Assembly (NCBI GenBank): GCA_034090045.1
Contig: JAXDTI010000002.1
Location: 124,001-188,000 of the forward strand
Length of the DNA: 64,000 bases
Reading direction: 5' to 3'
Source: JAXDTI01 sp034090045
Lineage (GTDB): Bacteria; Actinomycetota; Actinomycetes; Actinomycetales; Actinomycetaceae
The notes beneath the pieces are model-generated. The model was not told the DNA's origin and searched no databases. It was given only the letters and a program-made list of their open reading frames with translations. Within the stretch, counting starts at the first letter, position 1. The number at the start of each line of letters is the position of its first letter. Position numbers and translations under genes: made by a program. Of this stretch, positions 11,501 to 18,005 are shown in pieces.

Positions 11501-12728
11501 CACTGCCGGTGGGTGGTGCATACAGCACACAGTTAGCGTTCATGCCGTTATATCTTGACAGGTGATAGCCGTCCTTTACCTGTTCGGCAAAAACATACGT
11601 CGAGTCGAGGTTCCCGCTCGAATCCTGCCACAAACCCTCTTTATCCAGGGTTTTTATCTGGGCGGATGCACTGCCCTTTTGTATCGAATATTTCCAGCCT
11701 TGCGTGGTTTTCACATACTTGTAGTTGCCGTCAACGATATTACCGACCATGGTGACGGTGGTGTCCTGATAGAAGAACGCGCGCAGCATCTCCTCGAACT
11801 CACCGTTCATAACCTGGTTGTCTACATCCCACCAGGGGTCGGCGTTGTCGTGGCGGTATTTGTAGACCGTGCCGATCATGTTCGGGTTCACGCCACTGCC
11901 ACTATTGCCGGTGAAAGAGTTGGCGTTCGTCATATTTGCTTTGGGCCCGGAAGCAAACATATGCACTTTCACGTCCATGTCGCGCAGCTGATTTGCCAAG
12001 TTCCGGGTGGCGTTCAATCCGGTTAAACCGTCACAAACACGCCCGGTCGCGAAAATCACCAGGTCGGTGTAGTTATTGCGGTTCGGGTTCTCAAGCATAT
12101 CCTGGTACACATTGTTCAGACCGACCTGAAGCTGGTCACACTCTCGTTTCGCGATGCCGAAACGGGCGGCCTTGCGCACCCCATCGTTCGGGTTGACGGC
12201 GGTCAGGCTGTGGATTTTATCGACCACCGCGTTATAGCCGCTCTCCACACCAATCGAGGTGGATTGCAGGTCGTTGCTGTTCCAGGACGCCGGGGCTCCC
12301 TGGTCGTCCACCGTGTAAATACCGAGGCTGGTTGGGGTTCCACGGAGCGCGTTCACGATGCTTTCCAAGGCATCGAACTGTGCCACGTTGGGGTCGTTTC
12401 TCCCGGTATTCGGGTTTTGGTATTTCGTGCCGCCAGCGGTCTCCCAGGTATAGCCCGGCTCGAAACCGTAAAGAATCGCGATATTAGAGTTTTTGACGCT
12501 CGGGTTTTCCAGGCGGCGCTGGTCGTCACCGTCAGCGCCGAGCCAGTATCGGTATCCGGAACTTTCCGCGTTCGCCGAGGGGGTTCCTGCGGGCGTTAGC
12601 GCCCCGAAAGACACCGCATAGGCAATCAACAATGTGCCGAGTGCCATTCCCAGGGTCACGAAAAACTTTCGCAACCGTGAAGTTGCTGTACGCCCAGCGT
12701 TATGCGCCCCTCGTTGCGCCCTTAACAT
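5544..12728 (-). CDS. Fimbrial tip adhesin: VWA domain, CnaB-like repeats, LPFTG anchor
   Basis: Very large (2394 residues) secreted surface protein. It has an extended signal peptide (basic residues 1-21, hydrophobic to about 53) and an N-terminal von Willebrand A-type domain (roughly 60-340, including TDLVIFATGR). A long series of beta-sandwich modules follows, with recurring patterns such as YKYSCTL and C-rich strands, then a final CnaB-like domain near SYWLEETRGG. It ends in LPFTG, a membrane helix and a basic tail. This matches minor/tip pilins encoded upstream of the shaft gene in Actinomyces and Corynebacterium, though at 2394 residues it is unusually long. The start has GAGGTGAGAAA before ATG. 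Binding partner unknown. Confidence 0.88.
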   Translation of the reverse strand: MLRAQRGAHNAGRTATSRLRKFFVTLGMALGTLLIAYAVSFGALTPAGTPSANAESSGYRYWLGADGDDQRRLENPSVKNSNIAILYGFEPGYTWETAGGTKYQNPNTGRNDPNVAQFDALESIVNALRGTPTSLGIYTVDDQGAPASWNSNDLQSTSIGVESGYNAVVDKIHSLTAVNPNDGVRKAARFGIAKRECDQLQVGLNNVYQDMLENPNRNNYTDLVIFATGRVCDGLTGLNATRNLANQLRDMDVKVHMFASGPKANMTNANSFTGNSGSGVNPNMIGTVYKYRHDNADPWWDVDNQVMNGEFEEMLRAFFYQDTTVTMVGNIVDGNYKYVKTTQGWKYSIQKGSASAQIKTLDKEGLWQDSSGNLDSTYVFAEQVKDGYHLSRYNGMNANCVLYAPPTGSAYTWNGRNYRKNDLKAQLPTELGAENVKVNPDYEGVRLTVRPKVTTYTQEYGEKYTLRVAGRQIKCTFENKPLRHVVLNKQVTFIKSPPVLQAEMKGNEYSFEWQCSDNGEVIATGKQDAAKPFVLYDPYGQPILKDTGTTDPAHPDSPPSGGTDQLTLTNSDGTAAEIPLGATCRITDIVPKATNDNFYTITESWNAIGGVTNAKQDLSAPGEQLPSGADTSKYRYSSANLTVDPIVPAGLLANDGTVNVATTAPDVLRSTTTYESKPVYIKVNVRQLTKTGDGNPTEPMPTKVPLYYNCRYANDPNQKPPELGQTDDRPGFVGTGTILVDPTKDIWLPGGTETKPNAGWPVGTQCVVAVSAPSFSNPTPEQTELADTLNQNNLPGWTYTSQWESDICQHVDGGTPDPLDGAKTCDNNYIWAQTPGEKTITVTNTYARDRNGRVPVTKTLVNGDLGDGFNQRKTGYDTATYAQSEQFPVQLSCYAGRTSEPTGTPLYQETIKVSANRGASFTQVPGDSKCVLHEDLSSLVEPVTTGFTTPDGTPVTKIGGFDVTSVSPDQTFEVGNTADITAKSLSNTLKPKISESSTSFYPHFEPEDAFDTAEIEVLKNARIMLTSTVTNPVAMNTYQIDKQISGDGFGTSGRYRMGDVVSWALKDGKPAFEALGTQSAITREEYDNMSLTLVPYIPPDAEPGYVPQDALRIHMHTWGDEADVGTARPSVKYSLVWKKLTSGIDVNVVTDFSGLGGYDTMNAEAGPANHPYDFQVKCTDSNGAVTTHNYTVNTVTSTFTHSAPVPSTCSVAMKVPGADTYETFSQSVKVDGQAPTGYGTGTGISDSDTGQDMNVTGWQGKNIEMPSTGAPQAVTFRVSDALKYRDIDPYAPVALLNANPSGAADTYQSPQTTAAFLANTSLPQTAQYKVTCTHDNPTGTATDTVNSTINKRLVPMRESAWYNAVNVAATQVPAGWDCTGKFVEGQNEAGNDILGIPKLTGADATAVGGVQTGLSINNPVDPITSSHLGSFNTPGDTYTTSGDSVFNGTGLVYRVQNAEFHVKKKVGGEGVSMVSGDDQFKYHVSCTLNGQAVPVWVGNYSGGSVTSWTENPSGVADIQMGRFEQGEVHPVRTIAGANCTIVEKADTVALRDGAAWSSRWTTTGDLRGRGAEVECNTAGGGERACRVTGKSMEGAREGATEAQLPNNKIQITLPVDTGVRDNIWKQSQDGLGYTGPEKLPENYYGTVISWDDYEMHKTTIQVEQVSQVGTNTEDRLAQGTVFDYKLRCIPTVNLPSYITSSPDYSAYIIEQSFTIQGNDSVTVQDNRDGVYSGDLLVPYGYRCTLTQQKEVLNDSSATYRVAELDSINAAPDPDPAPVTLVSKQLNEDTGDTTVAAIANFDVPQKYTAAVGATGATPLKFRATNNITRDMVTYTLAKEIPTVPGTGNEHLISATDMGIGTATNLALKLSCIDRSMPSTKPYEYVYSTVDDTLTLDGATTAAVQVPANATCSVSEKYPGATTDPVSKFINTRADHQVNITEVTPGVPGGDPTSIKTVGPRLGSGFQTDTQQAFISDLTGNRIAGNTYNIEVVNRYMLDFGQVGVGLWVPPTSHADETMTAGQPHANEYVIGADDKFTYKYSCTLTDGQKAQVPPGYRDPVNGQVQLGRIPISTTGVDENNHNDLVYISTVAGSRCTLAPAVTETDKVDASVPQNVKEKVTAKKYRLTTLAGQVTESDIFDEDNQLRRPPSFLGDNPAIPIADWPADGLVATVPADASNTYVAIVNQVWNNAQPVQVRKVDADGNTVALDPSAQFVIYPAKTTATGTTVADTSKPISLTAKDGETGAYLANLEPGSYWLEETRGGGTGADASALLSERWPFNVVASQNQTGSYTEAGTLNADLQIELAGYTNYSGVVTKSDVRAANWTADNPTMMPSIDVADVRTGVLPFTGGWLLWLLAGGALLVTAGFAYMTLNVGSLRAARATHRRGGGRHSH

Positions 12729-12855
12729 TTTCTCACCTCGGTCAAAGATTTGGGCAAGTGCAATTATGCCCCTCCCCCGGATGTTATATTGGGAGACGTA
12801 TCTACCATGTTAATGAAAATAATTAATGTTTTCTACTTTTTCGCGAACCATCTGA

Positions 12856-12871
12856 TGTGACCTTCATCACT
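12856..12871. promoter_or_regulatory. CRP/GlxR-type operator in the fimbrial divergent promoter region
   Basis: TGTGACCTTCATCACT fits the CRP-family consensus TGTGA-N6-TCACA. It lies between the divergent tip adhesin and sortase genes, about 100 bp before the predicted sortase transcription start. A near-identical site lies upstream of crp in this window. Confidence 0.65.
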
Positions 12872-12930
12872 GTATCTGCTGTCGCGAAATCGTATGCGTT
12901 GATTCACAAACAGCTGCCCCGCTCACACCC

Positions 12931-12958
12931 TTGCCGAACCCGCCTATAGCGATATCCT
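12931..12958 (+). promoter_or_regulatory. srtC promoter, leaderless
   Basis: TTGCCG (12931-12936), a 16-bp spacer and TATCCT (12953-12958), followed 6 bases later by the ATG. Transcription should start at the ATG. Confidence 0.65.
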
Positions 12959-12964
12959 GTAGGC

Positions 12965-13918
12965 ATGGCTGAGGCACCACCCACAACACACACCTATACC
13001 CCGCGCAGCGAACTGCGCCACCAGAAACCTGCCAGCCTGAAACGTCTGCTAATACCCATACTGCTCATCGGAGTCGGCGTGCTGGTGCTCATGTATCCGG
13101 TAGTCGCGACACTGCACAACAACCGGGCACAAAACTCCATAGCCAGCAAATACGACGAAAAAATCACTACACAAACACCGGCACTAATCGAGCAGGAACT
13201 AGATTCCGCGCGAGCCTATAACGCCGGGATTTCCGGGCTGCCAATCCTCGACCCGTGGCTAGAACGCGTCGCCAAAGACAATGACCCCTACCGGAGATAC
13301 TCAAACGAACTGGATCTCACTACCGAAATGGCGAGAGTCATGGTACCGAAAGCACACATCGACCTGCCCGTGTATCACGGCACGTCAACAGAGGTTCTGG
13401 AGCGGGGTGTCGGGCACCTATACGGGTCGAGCCTGCCGGTGGGGGGACGAAACACCCACACCGTGCTGACCGGACACTCAGGGCTGCCAAGCGCCACCCT
13501 TTTCGACCACCTGCGGGACGTGCGACGCGGCGACCAGATCTTTTTGCGAGTACTGGGAAAAACCCTCGAATATCGAGTCACCGAAATACAGGTTGTTTTA
13601 CCCGATGAAGTCGATAGTTTACGACCGAGAGAAGGGCAGGATTTAGTGACGCTACTGACCTGCACTCCCTACGGCGTGAACTCACACAGGCTGCTGGTCA
13701 CCGGAGAGCGAGTCGTTCCACCCTCCACTGATGGAGTGCCGGTTATGGACGCGACCCAGTGGCAATGGTGGATGGTGCTGGCGCTGCTGATAGCAATTTT
13801 GGCGCTAATCGCACTGGCGCTGTGGCTGCACCGCCAGCTCCACCGGAGACTACAACGTCAGCAGGACACCCCCGTCCAGGACGTCAGTAAAGACACCCCA
13901 GACCGCCGGAATCCTTGA
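12965..13918 (+). CDS. srtC: Class C (pilin-polymerising) sortase
   Basis: Membrane transpeptidase that links pilin subunits through the pilin-motif lysine. The 317-residue protein has two membrane segments (about 30-47 and 274-296) around the sortase fold. The catalytic triad is visible as H171 (LTGHSG), C233 (TLLTCTPYGVNSHR) and R242. A DPW sequence at 96-98 matches the lid that covers the active site in class C enzymes. It is divergent from the tip and shaft pilin genes rather than at the 3' end of the same operon as in Actinomyces fimbrial clusters. An intergenic CRP-type site could serve both directions. Confidence 0.93.
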   Translation: MAEAPPTTHTYTPRSELRHQKPASLKRLLIPILLIGVGVLVLMYPVVATLHNNRAQNSIASKYDEKITTQTPALIEQELDSARAYNAGISGLPILDPWLERVAKDNDPYRRYSNELDLTTEMARVMVPKAHIDLPVYHGTSTEVLERGVGHLYGSSLPVGGRNTHTVLTGHSGLPSATLFDHLRDVRRGDQIFLRVLGKTLEYRVTEIQVVLPDEVDSLRPREGQDLVTLLTCTPYGVNSHRLLVTGERVVPPSTDGVPVMDATQWQWWMVLALLIAILALIALALWLHRQLHRRLQRQQDTPVQDVSKDTPDRRNP

Positions 13919-13973
13919 ACTGTCGGGAAGTCTTGCCGACCGGGTCGCGTCACCTATGCCGTGACCGGCAAAA

Positions 13974-15107
13974 CTACAACGGCAGGCGTTCCTGGGTGGA
14001 CGCCGAGAAGCAGTGCAACTTACCGGGCAACACCTTGAAAGGTACCGTAGAACCTTTACCCTCAACGGTGTACGGCGGGACGCGCACAGTCACCTTCGAG
14101 GCAGACTCATCCGGATCCGCATCATCAGTCAGCCGCAGCTCATCGCCGCTGGCCAGGTGACCATAGACATAGGCGTCGGAACCGAGTTCCTCGATAACAT
14201 CGACAGTCACCTCAATGACCGCCTCTTCTCCAGCGCTAGCCAGCTCCAAACCCTCAGGGCGGAAACCAACGATAACCTCGCCGTTATCCTCCGGGGTGAG
14301 AGCATCCAGGGTCGCCTTCGTGAGCGGAATCTTTGCTGAGCCCAACACCGCGTGACCATCCTGAACCTTGAACAGACCCAGGTTCATTGCCGGGGAGCCA
14401 ATGAAGCCAGCAACAAAGGCGTTCATCGGGGTTTCATAAAGTTCCCAGGGGGTGCCGAGCTGCTGGAGCACCCCGTCCTTCATCACCGCGATACGGTCAC
14501 CCAACGTCATAGCCTCAGTCTGGTCGTGGGTCACGTACAGTGTGGTCACACCCATGTTGCGCTGCAAATCAGCAATCTGGGTGCGGGTTTGGACACGCAG
14601 CTTCGCATCCAGGTTCGACAGCGGCTCATCCATCAGGAAGACCTTCGGCTTGCGCACGATTGCGCGTCCCATGGCGACACGCTGACGCTGACCACCGGAG
14701 AGTGCCTTTGGTTTCCGATCCAGGTACGGGGTCAGGTCGAGGATACGGGCTGCCTCTTCGACACGCCTGTTAATCTCATCTTTCGGGGTTTTCGCGATCT
14801 TCAGTGCGAAACCCATATTGTCACGCACAGTCATGTGCGGGTACAGCGCGTAGGACTGGAACACCATCGCGATGTCGCGGTCTTTCGGCTGCATCTCGGT
14901 AACATCGGTGTCGCCAATCCAGATGCTTCCGGCGTTTACGTCCTCCAGTCCCGCGAGCATACGCAAAGTGGTGGACTTGCCGCAGCCCGACGGGCCGACA
15001 ATCACCAGGAACTCTCCGTCCTTGATCTCCATATCCAGGTTGCTGACCGCGGGAGACGTCGCCCCCGGGTACACGCGGGTTGCCTTGTCGAAAAGCACTC
15101 TCGCCAT
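13974..15107 (-). CDS. Sugar ABC transporter ATPase, MsmK/MsiK/UgpC family
   Basis: Cytoplasmic ATPase that powers carbohydrate importers. The 377-residue product has Walker A GPSGCGKST (38-46), a Q-loop (VFQSYALYPH), the signature LSGGQRQR (135-142), Walker B VFLMDE (155-160) and a switch histidine (VTHDQ), followed by a C-terminal TOBE/MalK regulatory region. No permease or binding-protein genes are nearby. That fits a shared MsiK-type ATPase serving several sugar transporters encoded elsewhere; this role is inferred. The start has GGAGGAG about 9 bases before ATG. Confidence 0.9.
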   Translation of the reverse strand: MARVLFDKATRVYPGATSPAVSNLDMEIKDGEFLVIVGPSGCGKSTTLRMLAGLEDVNAGSIWIGDTDVTEMQPKDRDIAMVFQSYALYPHMTVRDNMGFALKIAKTPKDEINRRVEEAARILDLTPYLDRKPKALSGGQRQRVAMGRAIVRKPKVFLMDEPLSNLDAKLRVQTRTQIADLQRNMGVTTLYVTHDQTEAMTLGDRIAVMKDGVLQQLGTPWELYETPMNAFVAGFIGSPAMNLGLFKVQDGHAVLGSAKIPLTKATLDALTPEDNGEVIVGFRPEGLELASAGEEAVIEVTVDVIEELGSDAYVYGHLASGDELRLTDDADPDESASKVTVRVPPYTVEGKGSTVPFKVLPGKLHCFSASTQERLPL

Positions 15108-15285
15108 AATCTATTTCTCCTCCACCGGCAGGTACGTGCCGGACGATCCGAGTGGAGTGTCATTTGTCGTGTCGACTCTGACACAGGCGCGCGGGTGCGC
15201 GCCTGTCCTTTATTGTATAGCGAGCGCCTCGGTGCGCGCCCGCTTTCGTGCAGTTGTCTGCGTCACAGTCTCCCCGATTCCCGGT

Positions 15286-15420
15286 GCCCGTCCGCTCGTT
15301 GCCCGTCCGTTCGTTGCCCGTCCGTTCGTTGCCCGCCCGCTCGTTAGCCGCCCGCTCGTTGCCCGCCCGCTCGTTGCCCGTCCGCTCGTTGCCCGTCCGT
15401 TCGGTGCCCGTCCGTTCGGC
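15286..15420. repeat. Nine tandem copies of a 15-bp repeat
   Basis: Nine uninterrupted units of GCCCGTCCGCTCGTT, varying only at a few C/T or G/A positions, lie upstream of the ABC ATPase and immediately before the inverted element at 15433. Since 15 is a multiple of three, every frame stays open, which creates spurious ORFs (NERTG repeats). The unit shares CCGTTCGT with the neighbouring 17-bp units. Confidence 0.9.
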
Positions 15421-15432
15421 ATCTACCTCCTC

Positions 15433-15605
15433 GTGCATGAATGGATAAGTGGAGTGCACGAACGGATAACTGCTCGGGATTATTTCCGCATGGAGTTAAC
15501 ACCAGCAACAGCACCTTAAACCGTAACCGCAGGTAAAAGCGATTCTGTTGCTGGTGTGACTGCTGGGCTTATCCATTCATGCACATGACTTATCCGTTCG
15601 TGCAC
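15433..15605. repeat. Dispersed inverted 21-bp-spaced repeat element, copy 2
   Basis: Left units GTGCATGAATGGATAAG (15433) and GTGCACGAACGGATAAC (15454), and right inverted units CTTATCCATTCATGCAC (15568) and CTTATCCGTTCGTGCAC (15589). Spacing within each arm is exactly 21 bp. The core holds a 13-bp dyad, ACACCAGCAACAG (15499-15511) against CTGTTGCTGGTGT (15545-15557). The total of 173 bp nearly equals the copy at 26828 (174 bp). The last unit ends 11 bp before the -10 hexamer of the GNAT gene. Together with the tandem 15-mers it fills most of the 521-bp gap between the ABC ATPase and GNAT genes. Confidence 0.8.
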
Positions 15606-15616
15606 GCGGGTCGCCG

Positions 15617-15622
15617 TAGGAT
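15617..15622 (+). promoter_or_regulatory. -10 element of the GNAT gene, leaderless start predicted
   Basis: TAGGAT, 6 bases, then ATG at 15629. No ribosome binding site. Confidence 0.6.
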
Positions 15623-15628
15623 GGGGGC

Positions 15629-16150
15629 ATGGAAATCCGGATTCGACTGGCCACACCCGCAGACCTCCCCGACATCCTCACAGTCACCGACCAGGCTCAG
15701 GTTGTGTTCCACGAGATGGGTATTGACCAGTGGGACCGACCCGACTATCCGGACGCGGACATAGTTAATGACATTGCCGCCGGACAGTCCTGGGTGGCGA
15801 TAGCGAACATTCCGGAAAGACACCTCGACACCGCCGAGCAGATTGTCGGAACGATGGCGTGCTACCTGGGCGGCGAAGGACTCTACGTTGACCCTGACCT
15901 GCACTGGCAGTACCCGGAATCAGATTCCACAGCCGTACACAGATTCGCGGTTCTCACCGAGGCGACCGGGCAGGGAGTGGCACGGGCGATGCTCGATACC
16001 GCACAAAAACTCGCCGGTCACGTCCGCATCGACACCCACCCGGGAAACAAAAAGATGCAGGGAGTACTGGTACACCTGGGGTTCAGGCATGTCGGGGACG
16101 TGTACTATCCGATCCCGGGTGAGCAGCGGCGACTATGCTACGAGCGCTGA
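15629..16150 (+). CDS. GNAT-family N-acetyltransferase
   Basis: 173-residue acyl-CoA-dependent acetyltransferase. The N-terminus (IRLATPADLPDIL) is the usual GNAT first strand and helix. HRFAVLTEATGQGVARAMLD (about 111-130) is the acetyl-CoA pyrophosphate-binding motif A, with a slightly atypical loop (TGQGVA), and FRHVGDVYY near the C-terminus is the final strand pair. The substrate is not predictable. It stands alone, downstream of the repeat element, and is followed by a 24-bp tandem duplication before ispF. Confidence 0.85.
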   Translation: MEIRIRLATPADLPDILTVTDQAQVVFHEMGIDQWDRPDYPDADIVNDIAAGQSWVAIANIPERHLDTAEQIVGTMACYLGGEGLYVDPDLHWQYPESDSTAVHRFAVLTEATGQGVARAMLDTAQKLAGHVRIDTHPGNKKMQGVLVHLGFRHVGDVYYPIPGEQRRLCYER

Positions 16151-16172
16151 TTTCAGCCATCAACCCCAACGG

Positions 16173-16220
16173 CTCACCCAGCACACCAGACCACAACTCA
16201 CCCAGCACACCCGACCACAT
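16173..16220. repeat. 24-bp tandem duplication
   Basis: CTCACCCAGCACACC(A/C)GACCACA(A/T) occurs twice in direct succession between the GNAT gene and ispF. Confidence 0.8.
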
Positions 16221-16245
16221 TCAGATACGCGATATAGGCGGCAGG

Positions 16246-16251
16246 TAGGAT
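16246..16251 (+). promoter_or_regulatory. -10 element of ispF, leaderless start predicted
   Basis: TAGGAT, then TAGGCT, then the ATG at 16258. No ribosome site is present. Confidence 0.6.
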
Positions 16252-16257
16252 TAGGCT

Positions 16258-16788
16258 ATGTTGCCGAGACTGAAAACCCCGCACTCCCCGGCCGATGCCT
16301 GGCCGCGGGTCGGAACCGCCACTGATTTTCACCGGTTCGCTGCTGACAGCACGGGCACCGCAGACGATCGACCACTGATGCTTGCCGGAATAGAGTGGCC
16401 AGGCGAACCTGCACTCCTGGGCCACTCCGATGGTGACGCCGCAGCTCACGCACTGGTTGACGCGATGCTCGTGGCTGCCGGATTAGGCGATATAGGCAGC
16501 AACTTCGGCACCGATCGTCCCGAATGGGCAGGGGCTTACGGCGCGACCTTCCTGACGGAGACACGCCGAATACTGAGAGCGGCTGGATGGCGACTCGGAA
16601 ACGCGACCGTGCAGGTCATCGGCAACCGCCCACGTATGGGCAACCGTTACACCGAATGCTCAAAGGCACTGAGCGAAGCAACCGGCGGTCCTGTCACGGT
16701 GAGCGCCACCACCTCCGACGGGATGGGATTCACCGGGCGTGGTGAGGGTGTCGCGGCGATCGCCACCGCCTTGATAATCCCCCTATAG
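16258..16788 (+). CDS. ispF: 2-C-methyl-D-erythritol 2,4-cyclodiphosphate synthase
   Basis: Fifth step of the MEP isoprenoid pathway, forming the cyclic diphosphate. The 176-residue protein shows the metal-binding D23-x-H25 pair (TDFHRF), LGHSDGDAAAHAL (from about 54) with a further metal-ligand histidine, and the C-terminal TTSDGMGFTGRGEGVAA motif. The canonical first motif is usually R(V/I)GxGxDxH; here a Thr replaces one Gly. It is monocistronic, convergent with hypE, and not next to ispD or cysS as in many actinobacteria. Confidence 0.93.
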   Translation: MLPRLKTPHSPADAWPRVGTATDFHRFAADSTGTADDRPLMLAGIEWPGEPALLGHSDGDAAAHALVDAMLVAAGLGDIGSNFGTDRPEWAGAYGATFLTETRRILRAAGWRLGNATVQVIGNRPRMGNRYTECSKALSEATGGPVTVSATTSDGMGFTGRGEGVAAIATALIIPL

Positions 16789-16798
16789 GTCACGGCAC

Positions 16799-17947
16799 TC
16801 AACAGATGCGCGGCAGCGGATCGCCGACCAGCATATCGACCAGGCGAGTACCGCCGAAGCCGGTAACTAAAACCACTGCGGCTTCAGGTTTCGCCACGAT
16901 TTTGCCGGCGAGAACCGCCTCTTCGCCTCCGGGAACCGACTGCACTGCGGCGAGCGCTACATCGGCCTGATCGGCGGGAACAACAGCGCAAAACATTCCC
17001 TCATTCGCGACATAGAGCGGGTCTATACCGAGCATATCCGCAGCTCCGCGCGTCATATCGTGGACACGGATCTGCTCATCATAAACAGCCACCCCCAGAC
17101 CAGAGGATTTCGCCAGCTCGTTCAACACGGTGCCAAGCCCGCCACGGGTGGCATCCCGCATCCAGCGGGTCTCCGGAACCGCCTCAAGCAAAGCCGCGGT
17201 CATCGCGTTCACCGCTTTCGTGTCGGATTTGATTGGCGCCTCGATCGCCAAATCCCCGCGCGCCATCATCACAGCCATACCGTGATCGGCGACAGCACCG
17301 GAAAGCAAAATCCGGTCACCACGCTGCACACGTGAAGCGCTGAGCTGCACATTTGCGGGTATTATGCCGACACCAGCGGTAGTGATAAACACCCGGTCAG
17401 CGGCACCTTTCGGCACGACTTTAGTGTCGCCAGTTACTATACGCACCCCGGCTGCCTCAGCGGCGGCGTGCATATCGGCAACTATTTCACGCAGCACCGA
17501 AATCTCTAAACCCTCCTCGATGACGAAAGCAGCCGAGATACCATAGGGGCGCGCGCCGGTTACGGCCAGGTCGTTCACAGTGCCATTTACCGCCAGGTCA
17601 CCGATAGATCCGCCCGGGAACTTGATGGGGTTGACCACATAGGAATCAGTGGACATAGCCAGGCGCGCACCCTCCATATCGGCCTGCGCGTCAGCGGCCT
17701 TTACCATGTCTGCCAGCGACAACACCCCAGCATCAGTCAATTCGTCGAGCACCTCATTGCCGTATTCGACGACAAAAACCTGCTCCACCAGTTGCGCGGA
17801 TGCTTTACCGCCGGCCCCGTGAGCGAGGGTGACAAAATCCTCTTTAAGTTTGTCTCCGTGGCGGCGCACCTGTTCGATATGGTCGAGAACCGCCGCTTCG
17901 TCACTGTTCAAACGGTTTTTCGGGGATATAGGGGCGCTGGAATCCAT
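16799..17947 (-). CDS. hypE: Hydrogenase maturation protein HypE
   Basis: PurM-like enzyme that dehydrates a C-terminal thiocarboxamide to thiocyanate, supplying the CN ligands of the NiFe hydrogenase centre. The protein of about 382 residues has the N-terminal TLAHGAGGKAS motif, the ATP-binding RDATRGGLGTVLNELA segment and ends in PRIC, the conserved C-terminal catalytic cysteine, so it looks functional. I placed the start at 17947, where AGGAGG precedes the ATG; the longer open frame to 18034 lacks a site. It lies 58 bp downstream of a HypC-like gene. HypA, B, D, F and hydrogenase subunits are absent from the window. Confidence 0.9.
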   Translation of the reverse strand: MDSSAPISPKNRLNSDEAAVLDHIEQVRRHGDKLKEDFVTLAHGAGGKASAQLVEQVFVVEYGNEVLDELTDAGVLSLADMVKAADAQADMEGARLAMSTDSYVVNPIKFPGGSIGDLAVNGTVNDLAVTGARPYGISAAFVIEEGLEISVLREIVADMHAAAEAAGVRIVTGDTKVVPKGAADRVFITTAGVGIIPANVQLSASRVQRGDRILLSGAVADHGMAVMMARGDLAIEAPIKSDTKAVNAMTAALLEAVPETRWMRDATRGGLGTVLNELAKSSGLGVAVYDEQIRVHDMTRGAADMLGIDPLYVANEGMFCAVVPADQADVALAAVQSVPGGEEAVLAGKIVAKPEAAVVLVTGFGGTRLVDMLVGDPLPRIC

Positions 17948-18005
17948 GGTTTCCTCCTGCTGTCCCCCCAATTCTATCCGCTGCGAACCCGAATCGTCCG
18001 GATTG

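Noticed and set aside
12763..12790. G-rich stretch (G5-A-G4) before the tip adhesin as a promoter phase-variation tract
   Set aside because: The runs are short and interrupted, and I could not place a convincing -35/-10 pair around them.
15160..15459. 99-residue ORF with NERTG pentapeptide repeats
   Set aside because: It is the translation of the 15-bp tandem repeat, which keeps all frames open on both strands. There is no ribosome site, and it overlaps the inverted element.
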